A stretch of DNA of 64,000 bases, from NCBI RefSeq assembly GCF_002209535.1, contig NZ_NJIG01000003.1:620001-684000 (forward strand), in the 5' to 3' direction. The stretch comes from Achromobacter marplatensis (GTDB taxonomy: Bacteria > Pseudomonadota > Gammaproteobacteria > Burkholderiales > Burkholderiaceae_B). Position 1 is the stretch's first letter. Every line of letters starts with the position of its first letter. The notes beneath the pieces were generated by a model. The model ran no database searches and was not told the origin of the DNA. It saw nothing but the letters and a program-made list of their open reading frames with translations. This document shows, piece after piece, positions 17,091-25,165 of the stretch. A program made the position numbers and the translations under genes.

Positions 17091-17852
17091 ATGAACACCC
17101 AAGCTTCTCAATCGACCGCGACCGCGCAACGCGTCGCCCTGGTCACGGGCGGATCCCGCGGCATCGGCGCCGCCATCGTACGCCGCCTGGCCCGCGACGG
17201 TTTTGCGGTCGGCATCAACTACGCATCCAACTCCGCGCAAGCCGACGTGCTGGCCAAGGAAATCCAGCAGGCCGGTGGCCGCGCCGTCGCGGTGCAAGCC
17301 GACGTGTCCAGGGCGGCCGACGTGCGCGCCCTGTTCGACAAGGTCGAATCCGAACTGGGCCGCATCAGCGCACTGGTCAACAGCGCCGGCGTCCTGAAGG
17401 TGCAGCCGCTGGCCGACACCTCCGACGAGGACTACGCGCAGACCTTCGACATCAATACGCGCGGCACCTTCAACACCCTGCGCGAAGCCGCCACCCGGCT
17501 GGCCGATGGCGGCAGCATCGTCAACGTGTCCAGCACGACGATTGCGCTGAACCTGCCGGGCTATGCGGTCTACATTGCCAGCAAGGCCGCCATCGAGAGC
17601 TTCACGCACGTGTTTTCCAAGGAACTGCGCGGCCGCCGGATCACCGTGAACGCCGTGGCCCCCGGCCCCGTCGCCACCGAGCTGTTCTTGAAGGGCAAGA
17701 GCCCCGAACTGATCGAGCACTTCGCCAAGATGCCGCCGCTGGAACGGCTGGGGCAGCCCGACGACATCGCCGGCGTCGTGTCGTTCCTGACGGGGCCGGA
17801 CAGCGGCTGGGTCAACGGCCAGATCCTGCGCGCCAACGGCGGCGTTGCCTGA
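17091..17852 (+). CDS. Short-chain dehydrogenase/reductase (3-ketoacyl-ACP reductase-like)
   Basis: A 253-residue classical SDR. The cofactor-binding motif TGGSRGIG is at residues 19-26, the NSAG motif follows, and the active site comprises the Ser of NVSSTTIAL and YxxxK in YAVYIASK. The C-terminal DSGWVNGQILRANGG is typical of FabG-like oxidoreductases. The pattern suits NADPH. The gene stands alone downstream of a divergent LysR regulator; substrate unknown. Confidence 0.85.
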   Translation: MNTQASQSTATAQRVALVTGGSRGIGAAIVRRLARDGFAVGINYASNSAQADVLAKEIQQAGGRAVAVQADVSRAADVRALFDKVESELGRISALVNSAGVLKVQPLADTSDEDYAQTFDINTRGTFNTLREAATRLADGGSIVNVSSTTIALNLPGYAVYIASKAAIESFTHVFSKELRGRRITVNAVAPGPVATELFLKGKSPELIEHFAKMPPLERLGQPDDIAGVVSFLTGPDSGWVNGQILRANGGVA

Positions 17853-18183
17853 CACAGGCCCGTCGCAGCCCGCGATTTCCCATCGCCAGGCCGCGACGTC
17901 GTCATCCGAACGCATGAGTCCCGCCGTCCCCACGGCGTTTCGCGCGTCGCCCCGATCCGCGCGAATTTGCGAAGGTCCTCATCCGTTGCGCCGATGCGTG
18001 TCTCCGCCGAGAGGCCGAGACGCCGCCTCAATCTGCAAGACTTTTGCATTGTTCGCTCGCGCTTTTGACTTACTGACAAGTCTGGCCACTCGAACGAGGT
18101 TTGCATGAGACGACAGCCGGAAGCTCTGTATTAGGCTGATCCGGCAGTACTCCGACTCACCTTGATCGATTGGACGAAAGCAC
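17853..18183. other. Intergenic region upstream of rpfF
   Basis: 331 nt between the SDR gene and rpfF. No convincing coding frame, tRNA or terminator was seen. A TTGACT hexamer at 18064 could be a -35 element, but no good -10 follows at the right distance. The final GAAAG before ATG 18184 is the rpfF ribosome binding site. Confidence 0.4.
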
Positions 18184-19068
18184 ATGAATCAACTCATTCA
18201 TCCAGACTGCCACCCCTTTACCGCAGCGGGCAACATGAAGCAGATTTCAGCGTTTTACGAGGAGGGACGTCGTGTCATGTGGATGATGCTCCGGGCGCAG
18301 CCCCGGCCCTGCTTTAACCACGAACTCATCGACGAAATCATGACCCTGGCGCGGGCTGCCAAGGATTCGGGCCTGCCCATCGACTTCTGGGTGACGGGCT
18401 CGCTCGTGCCCCAGATCTACAACGTGGGCGGCGACCTCAACTTCTTCGCCGAGGCGATCCGGACCGGCAAGCGCGAAGCCTTGCGGGCCTATGCGCGGGC
18501 ATGCGTGGATTGCGTGCATGCGGCCTCACGCGGGTTCGATACGGGCGCCATCTCGCTGGCCATGATCGAGGGCACGGCGTTGGGCGGCGGCTTCGAGGCC
18601 GCCCTGGCCCACCACTTCGTGCTGGCGCAGAACAACGCCCGCATGGGTTTCCCGGAAATGGCGTTCAACCTGTTCCCGGGCATGGGCGGCTACTCGCTGG
18701 TGGCGCGCCGCTCCGGCATGAAGCTGGCCGAAGACCTGATCAGCACGGGCGAATCGCATACCGCCGAATGGTTCCACGGCAAGGGGCTGGTGGACGCGCT
18801 GTTCGAGCCGGGCGACGCCTACCGCGCCACGCGCACCTTCATCGACGTGATGCGCCCCAAGCTCAACGGCATGCGGGCCATGCTGCGCGCGCGCCAGCGC
18901 GTGCTGAACCTGTCGCGCTCTGAACTGATGGACATCACCGAGGACTGGGTGGAAGCCGCGTTCGCGATCGATCCGAAGGACCGCGCCTACATGGAACGCC
19001 TGGTCATGGCGCAGAACCGGCGCACGGCCTCCAGCGCCGACGCGACGCAGGAAGCCACCATGCACTGA
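18184..19068 (+). CDS. rpfF: RpfF-type DSF (cis-2-unsaturated fatty acid) signal synthase
   Basis: A 294-residue crotonase-superfamily protein of the RpfF type, which makes diffusible signal factors by dehydrating 3-hydroxyacyl-ACP and then releasing the fatty acid as a thioesterase. The two catalytic glutamates are present as Glu138 (ALGGGFEAALAHH) and Glu158 (GFPEMAFNLFPGMGGYS), 20 residues apart just like Glu141 and Glu161 of Xanthomonas RpfF. The FNLFPGMGGYSL stretch separates RpfF from ordinary enoyl-CoA hydratases. It converges on rpfR with 26 nt between, the synthase/receptor pairing known from Burkholderia. The likely product is a BDSF-like signal; chain length cannot be read from sequence. 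Confidence 0.9.
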   Translation: MNQLIHPDCHPFTAAGNMKQISAFYEEGRRVMWMMLRAQPRPCFNHELIDEIMTLARAAKDSGLPIDFWVTGSLVPQIYNVGGDLNFFAEAIRTGKREALRAYARACVDCVHAASRGFDTGAISLAMIEGTALGGGFEAALAHHFVLAQNNARMGFPEMAFNLFPGMGGYSLVARRSGMKLAEDLISTGESHTAEWFHGKGLVDALFEPGDAYRATRTFIDVMRPKLNGMRAMLRARQRVLNLSRSELMDITEDWVEAAFAIDPKDRAYMERLVMAQNRRTASSADATQEATMH

Positions 19069-19083
19069 TCCGCCACGGGCGGA
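19069..19083. terminator. Short hairpin between convergent rpfF and rpfR
   Basis: TCCGCC-ACG-GGCGGA, a perfect 6-bp GC stem with a 3-nt loop, immediately after the rpfF stop. There is no T-run, so termination is uncertain. Confidence 0.3.
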
Positions 19084-19094
19084 CGCCGGCTGTA

Positions 19095-21092
19095 TCAGGC
19101 GATCAGATGCAGTCGGCGGCGCTGGGCCAGCCAGGTCGAAAACTCGCTCGCGGGCATGGGCTTGGCATACAGGTAGCCTTGCTTGGCATCCACGCCCAGC
19201 GTATCCAGGAACGCGGTTTCTTCCGACGTTTCCACCCCTTCGGCGATCACCTTCAGTTCCAGCGTACGCGCCACGGCCACGATAGCCCGCGCCAGCGCCT
19301 GCGACACCGGGTTCTCGTTCACGCCGCGCACGAAGCTGGCGTCCAGCTTGATGGCATCCAGCGGAATGCGGGCCAGTTGCGACAGCGACGAATAGCCGGT
19401 GCCGAAATCGTCCAGGTGCACGCGTGCGCCCAATTGGCGGAACTGCTTGATCAGGTCGATAGCCGCGACTTCGTCTTCGATCAGGCAGCTTTCCGTCAGC
19501 TCGATGTCCAGCAGGCACGGGTCCAGTTCCGCGTCGCCGATGGCGCTCATGAAGTCGCTGACCACGCCCTTGTCGTCCAGCTGCCGCGCCGACATATTGA
19601 TGGCGATCCGGATGTTCAGGCCTTCACGCTTCCAGGCGGCCGCCTGGCGGGCGGCCTCGCGCATCACCCACACGCCCAGCGGCGAGATCAGGCCCGATTC
19701 CTCGGCGTACGGGATGAAGACGCTGGGGCAGACCATGCCGCGTTCGGGGGAACGCCAGCGCAACAGGGCTTCCACGCCGTCGACCTCGCCGGTCCGCCCG
19801 ACGAGCTTGGGCTGGTAGTACAGCATCAGGTGGTTCTCGGCCAGCGCCTTGCGCAGGTTCGTGTCCAGCCACACGTAGTCCGCATTGCGGCGGTCCATGT
19901 CGGGTTGGAACACGCGGTAGGTATGGCGCCCCGCTTCCTTGGCCACGTACATCGCGATGTCGGCGCTGCGCACCACGCTGTCCAGGTCGGCGCCGTGGTC
20001 GGGGTACATCGCGATGCCGATCGAGCAACTGGTGTAGACCTCGATCAGCCCCTGGCGGAAAGGTTCGCGCAGGCGTTCGATGATGCGCTCGGCGGTGGCT
20101 TCCAGCTCCCAGGCCTGGGCCTGTTCCTGCAGCACGATGAACTCGTCGCCGCCCAGCCGGGCCAGCGTCTGGCCTTCGGACAGGCAGGTCGAGATCGCCA
20201 CCGACACGGCCTTGAGCAGGCGGTCGCCGAAGCCATGGCCGTAGTGATCGTTGATGCGCTTGAAATTGTCCAGGTCCAGGAACAGCACGCCGCCCCGCCC
20301 TTCCTTGCCGGCCGCCAGCGCCGCCTTCAGGCGCGTCGTGATGGCATGCCGGTTGGGCAGGTTGGTCAGCATGTCGGTATTGGCCAGCACGCGCAGGCGC
20401 TCCTGCGCCTGGCGTTCTTCGGTGATGTCGGTGCCCGAGCAGATCAGGTACACGCGCTTTTCGCCGCTGCCGCTGGTGACGAACTTATTGCGGAACAGGA
20501 ACAGCCGGGGGCCCTTGACCGTATTGATCAACCGTTCGGCCTCATAGGACTGCCCGCGTTTGTAGAATTCCGCGATATTGCGGCGCGAGGCCATGGCTTC
20601 TTCGCGCGTCATGAACATCTCGAACACGCTGCGGCCAACGATGTCCTGTTCGCGCTTGCCGGTGTATTCCTCGCTCAACTTGTTGAAACGTTGCACGCGA
20701 CCGTTCTGGTCCACGATGACGATCACCGAGTTGGCTTCGGACACTACGGTTTCGGCAAACGACAGCCCTTCGACCAGGTCCTTGGCGACGGATTCAGTGT
20801 CGGAATGCGCCGATGCGGTGCCGGCCCATTCGTTGGGATTGATCTTGCGGCCTACCAGATGCAACCGCAGCAGATCCCCGTATAGCGAGATATCGATGCG
20901 CAGGCTGGACGTAATGCCCGTCAGCGAACGGACGGCGTCGGCCTGTTCCGGACGCAGCGCCATCGCGATATTGGTCGCTCCCTTGACGGCGGAGAGCTCA
21001 AAGGCGTCGCTATCGGCGGCCAGACGCCAATATGGACTGTGCGTACCGAAATGCGTGTACAGGATCGACCTTTCGTCCTGATGCTCTGTCAT
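19095..21092 (-). CDS. rpfR: RpfR: DSF receptor with FI, PAS, GGDEF and EAL domains
   Basis: A 665-residue cytoplasmic protein. Residues about 1-95 match the N-terminal RpfF-interaction (FI) region of RpfR, about 107-230 form the PAS domain that binds the fatty-acid signal, about 235-400 are a GGDEF domain with intact RLGGDEF, and about 415-660 an EAL domain with intact EALLRW and DDFGTGYSS. Both diguanylate cyclase and phosphodiesterase sites therefore look functional. In Burkholderia, BDSF binding stimulates phosphodiesterase activity and lowers c-di-GMP, while RpfF binding to the FI domain restrains the synthase. ATG 21092 is preceded by GGGGGGA. Lies tail to tail with rpfF. Confidence 0.9.
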   Translation of the reverse strand: MTEHQDERSILYTHFGTHSPYWRLAADSDAFELSAVKGATNIAMALRPEQADAVRSLTGITSSLRIDISLYGDLLRLHLVGRKINPNEWAGTASAHSDTESVAKDLVEGLSFAETVVSEANSVIVIVDQNGRVQRFNKLSEEYTGKREQDIVGRSVFEMFMTREEAMASRRNIAEFYKRGQSYEAERLINTVKGPRLFLFRNKFVTSGSGEKRVYLICSGTDITEERQAQERLRVLANTDMLTNLPNRHAITTRLKAALAAGKEGRGGVLFLDLDNFKRINDHYGHGFGDRLLKAVSVAISTCLSEGQTLARLGGDEFIVLQEQAQAWELEATAERIIERLREPFRQGLIEVYTSCSIGIAMYPDHGADLDSVVRSADIAMYVAKEAGRHTYRVFQPDMDRRNADYVWLDTNLRKALAENHLMLYYQPKLVGRTGEVDGVEALLRWRSPERGMVCPSVFIPYAEESGLISPLGVWVMREAARQAAAWKREGLNIRIAINMSARQLDDKGVVSDFMSAIGDAELDPCLLDIELTESCLIEDEVAAIDLIKQFRQLGARVHLDDFGTGYSSLSQLARIPLDAIKLDASFVRGVNENPVSQALARAIVAVARTLELKVIAEGVETSEETAFLDTLGVDAKQGYLYAKPMPASEFSTWLAQRRRLHLIA

Positions 21093-21364
21093 CGTGGTAT
21101 CCCCCCACTGTCCTAAGGCCTGCCACACTAAAAGTAGGCGCCTTTAGTATGACCAGTCGTAGCTGGACCGAAAAGTACATTACGGCCAAGCCTGGGCGGG
21201 GTCAACACCTATGTGCAGCGCGTCAAACGCTGTATTGCGGATTGTTTCACCGACTATCACGGACGTGTGGAAAACCCGATCCCTGACAACATCTTTAATT
21301 CGCCGCCACGTCCCGGCGCGCACGCCTTGTTGCGCCGGATCGCACCGCAACGCACAAACAAAAT
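21093..21364. other. Intergenic region upstream of rpfR
   Basis: The stretch holds the rpfR ribosome binding site and presumably its promoter. A 20-nt element CTAAAAGTAGGCGCCTTTAG (21129-21148) has CTAAA/TTTAG arms around an AGGCGCCT palindrome and could be a regulator site. No coding frame or RNA gene was recognised. Confidence 0.35.
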
Positions 21365-21395
21365 CGCCGAAGATTCCATGAAGAAATCTTCGGCG
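21365..21395 (-). terminator. Rho-independent terminator of the Bug receptor gene
   Basis: A perfect 11-bp inverted repeat (CGCCGAAGATT at 21365-21375, AATCTTCGGCG at 21385-21395) with a 9-nt loop. Read on the minus strand the stem is followed by ATTTTGTTTGT, a T-rich tail. It lies 41 nt after the stop of the minus-strand Bug gene. Confidence 0.8.
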
Positions 21396-21436
21396 TGTCG
21401 CGTAAAAGGCGCAACCCGGCGGATCAACCCGACGGA

Positions 21437-22432
21437 TCAGTCCCCCTTCACCCCGGCTTCATCGATCACCTTGGTCCAGCGGGCCAGTTCGGCCGACACG
21501 CGGGCGCTGGCGTCGGCAGGCGTAGTCCAGGTGGCGATGGCGCCCTGGTTCAGCAGCGATGCCTTTACTTCCGGCTTGGCCAGGATCTTCTTGAGTTCAC
21601 CGTTCAGGCGGTCGATGACCGGAGCCGGCGTATTGGCAGGCGCCACGATGCCGAACATCGAGCTGACCTCGAAGTCCTTCAGGCCCGCTTCGGCGGCGGT
21701 CGGCACATCCGGCAACGCGTCCACGCGCGCAGGCGACGTCACCGCCAGCGCACGCAACTTGCCCGCCTTGATATTGGCCTGCGCGGCCGGCACGGTTTCG
21801 ATCATGCTGAGCACCTGGCCGCCCATCAGGTCGGTCATGGCTGGGCCACTGCCCTTGTAGGGCACGTGCAGGATGTCGACGCCCGCCGTGCGCTTGAACA
21901 TTTCGCCGGCCAGATGCTGGGGCGAGCCGTTGCCGGCCGAGGCCATGGTCATGTAGCCCGGCTTGGACTTGGCCAGCGCGATGAATTCCGACAGCGTCTT
22001 GGCCTGCACCGACGGGTTGACGACGAACACCAGCGGCACCGTGCCCACGATGGACACCGGCGCGAAGCTCTTTTCCACGTCATAGGTAACGCGGCCGCGA
22101 TACAGGGCGGCGTTGATGGAATGGCTGGTCAGCGCGCCCATCAACAAGGTGTAGCCGTCGGGCTGCGCCTTGGCGACCTGGTCCGCGCCGATGTTGCCGG
22201 CAGCGCCCGCACGGTTCTCCACGATCACCGACTGGCCCAGCGCGCCCGTCAGTTCCTGCGCCAGCACGCGGCCGATCACGTCGGTCGCGCCTCCGGGCGG
22301 ATACGGGACGATCAGGCGGATGGGCTTGTCCGGGTACGCGTCGGCCGACAGCGCCGGGGCGGAAACGCCGGCACAGAGGGCCAGCAGGGAAAGCAGGACG
22401 GCACGGCGCGGCCGCAGACGCAGGTCTGACAT
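21437..22432 (-). CDS. Bug-family periplasmic solute-binding protein (TTT)
   Basis: A 331-residue tripartite tricarboxylate transporter receptor of the Bug family, hugely expanded in Bordetella and Achromobacter. Signal peptide at residues 1-30 (LLSLLALCAGVSAPALSA), then the family landmarks YPDKPIRLIVPYPPGGATD and VENRAGAAGNIGAD near the N-terminus. No TctA/TctB membrane genes are adjacent, which is usual for orphan Bug proteins. It is divergent from a sugar-acid-type dehydratase gene whose GntR regulator follows, so it may bind the same sugar acid. Confidence 0.88.
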   Translation of the reverse strand: MSDLRLRPRRAVLLSLLALCAGVSAPALSADAYPDKPIRLIVPYPPGGATDVIGRVLAQELTGALGQSVIVENRAGAAGNIGADQVAKAQPDGYTLLMGALTSHSINAALYRGRVTYDVEKSFAPVSIVGTVPLVFVVNPSVQAKTLSEFIALAKSKPGYMTMASAGNGSPQHLAGEMFKRTAGVDILHVPYKGSGPAMTDLMGGQVLSMIETVPAAQANIKAGKLRALAVTSPARVDALPDVPTAAEAGLKDFEVSSMFGIVAPANTPAPVIDRLNGELKKILAKPEVKASLLNQGAIATWTTPADASARVSAELARWTKVIDEAGVKGD

Positions 22433-22513
22433 TGAGGTCTCTCCAGCCGGGATGAGTATAGGAATGGACGGACGCCCGGCTCGTCAACGGCGCCAGTGTA
22501 GGAGTCCGAACTT

Positions 22514-22539
22514 GATAGAAGAATCAGAATTTTTCTATC
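22514..22539. promoter_or_regulatory. Inverted repeat in the Bug/dehydratase intergenic region
   Basis: GATAGAA (22514-22520) and TTCTATC (22533-22539) are perfect 7-nt inverted arms spaced by 12 nt. It lies next to a second palindrome (22543-22561) in the 221-nt divergent control region, and is a candidate regulator site. Confidence 0.45.
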
Positions 22540-22542
22540 GAC

Positions 22543-22561
22543 TGATCTGAAATACAGATCA
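22543..22561. promoter_or_regulatory. Candidate GntR operator, 7-5-7 palindrome
   Basis: A perfect palindrome TGATCTG-AAATA-CAGATCA. It lies 93-111 nt before the dehydratase start and about the same distance from the divergent Bug gene start. Its size and symmetry suit a dimeric FadR-subgroup GntR protein, such as the one encoded two genes downstream. A further palindrome, ATAATATTAT, lies at 22633-22642. Confidence 0.5.
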
Positions 22562-22653
22562 ATATATCGGCGCGCATAAAGCGCTTGCGGGATGCTTCAA
22601 AGGGTAGCTATGATCTTGGCCCTGGATTATCAATAATATTATCGGGATTGAAA

Positions 22654-24429
22654 ATGACGGACGAGACGAAAGGCGGCAAGCCCGCAGCGGGGCCTTTTGA
22701 CAGCGACAGCGCCACCGCGCAGGGCGTGGCCCGCGGGCTGACGAACTACGGCGACAAGGGTTTCTCGCTGTTCCTGCGCAAGGCCTTCATCAAGGGCGCC
22801 GGTCTTTCCGACGACGCACTGGCCCGTCCGATCATCGGCATCGTCAACACGGGCAGCAGCTACAACCCGTGCCACGGCAACGCGCCCCAGCTGATCGAAG
22901 CGGTCAAGCGCGGCGTGATGCTGGCCGGCGGCCTGCCGATGGACTTCCCGACCATCTCGGTGCACGAAAGCTTCTCGCAGCCGACCAGCATGTACCTGCG
23001 CAACCTCATGTCCATGGACACCGAGGAGATGATCCGCGCGCAGCCCATGGACGCCGTGGTGCTGATTGGCGGCTGCGACAAGACCGTGCCGGCCCAGCTG
23101 ATGGGCGCCGCCTCGGCCGGCGTGCCCGCCATTCAGCTGGTCACGGGCTCGATGCTGACCGGGTCGCACCGCGGCGAACGCGTCGGCGCCTGCACCGATT
23201 GCCGCCGCTACTGGGGCCGCTACCGCGCCGACGAAATCGACGCGCCCGAAATCGCCGACGTGAACAACCAGCTGGTCGCCAGCGTGGGCACCTGTTCAGT
23301 CATGGGCACGGCCAGCACCATGGCCTGCATCACCGAAGCGCTGGGCATGATGGTGGCGGGCGGCGCATCCGCTCCGGCCGTCACAGCCGACCGCGTACGC
23401 GTGGCCGAACGGACCGGCGCCACCGCGGTCGCCATGGCCGCGTCCCGGCTGACGCCCGACCAGATCATCAACGGCAAGTCCATCGAAAACGCCTTGCGCG
23501 TGCTGCTGTCGATCGGCGGCTCCACCAACGGCATCGTCCACCTGACCGCCATCGCCGGCCGCCTGGGCATCGATATCGACCTGGCGGGCCTGGACCGCAT
23601 CAGCCGCGAAACCCCCGTGCTGGTCGACCTGAAGCCGTCGGGCCAGCACTATATGGAAGATTTCCACGACGCCGGCGGCATGCTCGCGCTGCTGCGCGAA
23701 CTGCGGCCCTACCTGCACCTGGACGTGATGACCGTGTCCGGCCGCACGCTGGGCCAGGAACTGGACGACGCTCCCGCGCCCTTCACGCAGGACGTGATCC
23801 GCACCGCCGCGTCGCCCATCTACCCCGTGGGCGGCCTGGCCGTGCTGCGCGGGAACCTGGCCCCGGGCGGCGCCATCATCAAGCAGTCCGCCGCCAACCC
23901 CAAGCTGATGGAGCACGAGGGCCGCGCGGTGGTGTTCGAAGACGCAGAAGACATGGCGCGGCGCATCGATGACGACGCGCTGGACGTGACCGCCGACGAC
24001 ATCCTGGTGCTCAAGCGCATCGGCCCGACTGGCGCGCCCGGCATGCCGGAAGCCGGCTACATGCCGATCCCGAAAAAGCTGGCGCGTGCGGGCGTCAAGG
24101 ACATGGTGCGCATTTCGGACGGCCGCATGAGCGGCACGGCGGCGGGCACCATCGTGCTGCACGTCACGCCCGAGGCCGCCATTGGCGGGCCGCTGGCTTA
24201 CGTGCAAAATGGCGACCGCATCCGCTTGTCGGTGGCCCAGCGTGAAATCGCGCTGCTGGTGGACGACGCCGAACTGGCGCGCCGCGCCGCGGCCCAGCCC
24301 ATCACCCGGCCCACCGCCGAACGCGGCTACCGCAAGCTGTTCCTGCAAACCGTGACGCAGGCCGACCAGGGCGTCGATTTCGACTTCCTGCGCGCCGGCG
24401 TCACCCACGACACCGTGCCGAAGAAGTAA
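22654..24429 (+). CDS. IlvD/Edd-family dehydratase, sugar-acid type
   Basis: A 591-residue Fe-S dehydratase of the IlvD/Edd family. Cluster cysteines are visible in YNPCHGNAP, GGCDKTVPAQL and GTCSVMGTAST; the catalytic GRMSGTAAG block is near the C-terminus. Length and motifs (CTDCRRYWGRYRADEID) resemble the arabinonate/xylonate dehydratase branch more than the branched-chain biosynthetic IlvD. The product would be a 2-keto-3-deoxy sugar acid. ATG 22654 is chosen although the frame is open to 22585, because the earlier part lies in the operator region. The GntR gene follows after 9 nt and a Bug receptor is divergent. Confidence 0.85.
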   Translation: MTDETKGGKPAAGPFDSDSATAQGVARGLTNYGDKGFSLFLRKAFIKGAGLSDDALARPIIGIVNTGSSYNPCHGNAPQLIEAVKRGVMLAGGLPMDFPTISVHESFSQPTSMYLRNLMSMDTEEMIRAQPMDAVVLIGGCDKTVPAQLMGAASAGVPAIQLVTGSMLTGSHRGERVGACTDCRRYWGRYRADEIDAPEIADVNNQLVASVGTCSVMGTASTMACITEALGMMVAGGASAPAVTADRVRVAERTGATAVAMAASRLTPDQIINGKSIENALRVLLSIGGSTNGIVHLTAIAGRLGIDIDLAGLDRISRETPVLVDLKPSGQHYMEDFHDAGGMLALLRELRPYLHLDVMTVSGRTLGQELDDAPAPFTQDVIRTAASPIYPVGGLAVLRGNLAPGGAIIKQSAANPKLMEHEGRAVVFEDAEDMARRIDDDALDVTADDILVLKRIGPTGAPGMPEAGYMPIPKKLARAGVKDMVRISDGRMSGTAAGTIVLHVTPEAAIGGPLAYVQNGDRIRLSVAQREIALLVDDAELARRAAAQPITRPTAERGYRKLFLQTVTQADQGVDFDFLRAGVTHDTVPKK

Positions 24430-24438
24430 CGCCGCCCC

Positions 24439-25122
24439 ATGAACGCCATCACGCCCGACGCCCTGCAAGCAGAGGCCCCTGACGCCACGCAGACCGCGGT
24501 GGACGCCCTGGAAGAAGACATCGTCTTCGGCAGGCTGCACCCGCGCGAACGCCTGACCGAGGACGAGCTGATGGCGCGCTTCGCCATGAAGCGCCATGCC
24601 GTGCGGCAGGTGCTGGCGGAGCTGGAACTCTTGGGCGTGGTCGAGAAAAAGCGCAATATCGGCGCCGTCGTGCGGGCGTTTTCCACCCGCGAAGTGATGG
24701 AACTGTATGCGCTGCGCGAGGTGCTGGAAGTGCATGCCGCCAGCCAGATGCCGCTGCCCGTGCCCGAAGCGCGGCTGGCAGCGCTGGTAGCGGTGCAGCG
24801 CGAGCACGATGCGGCGGTGGCCGATGGCGACGCGCGCCGCGTGTTCCGCAGCAACCAGCGGTTCCACCGCGAGTTCTTCGGGCTGCTGGACAACGCCGTG
24901 CTGGGCCAGGCCATCGAGGAATACGCCCGGCGCACCCACCCCATCCGCTTCGGCACGCTGGTGGCCGCCGGCTACCGCGAACGCGCCCGCCAGGAGCACT
25001 GGGCCATGATCCAGGCGCTGCGCGACGGCGACCGGGCGGCCCTGATGACGGTGTGCCGCGATCACCTGCTGCCATCGCGCGACGCCTATCTGGCCTCGGA
25101 ACAGGTGCGGCCGGGGCGCTAG
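24439..25122 (+). CDS. GntR-family (FadR/FCD subgroup) regulator
   Basis: A 227-residue regulator with an N-terminal winged helix (RERLTEDELMARFAMKRHAVRQ then VLAELELLGVVEKK) and a C-terminal FCD ligand domain whose metal-binding His residues appear in RFHREFFGLL and RARQEHWAM. It is co-transcribed with the dehydratase (9-nt gap), so it is the probable local regulator, sensing a sugar acid or its dehydration product. It converges on the TRAP permease gene across 43 nt. Confidence 0.85.
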   Translation: MNAITPDALQAEAPDATQTAVDALEEDIVFGRLHPRERLTEDELMARFAMKRHAVRQVLAELELLGVVEKKRNIGAVVRAFSTREVMELYALREVLEVHAASQMPLPVPEARLAALVAVQREHDAAVADGDARRVFRSNQRFHREFFGLLDNAVLGQAIEEYARRTHPIRFGTLVAAGYRERARQEHWAMIQALRDGDRAALMTVCRDHLLPSRDAYLASEQVRPGR

Positions 25123-25165
25123 GCCGGCACGCCGCTACCGCTACCGCTGCGCCGCCCTGCCCGTC

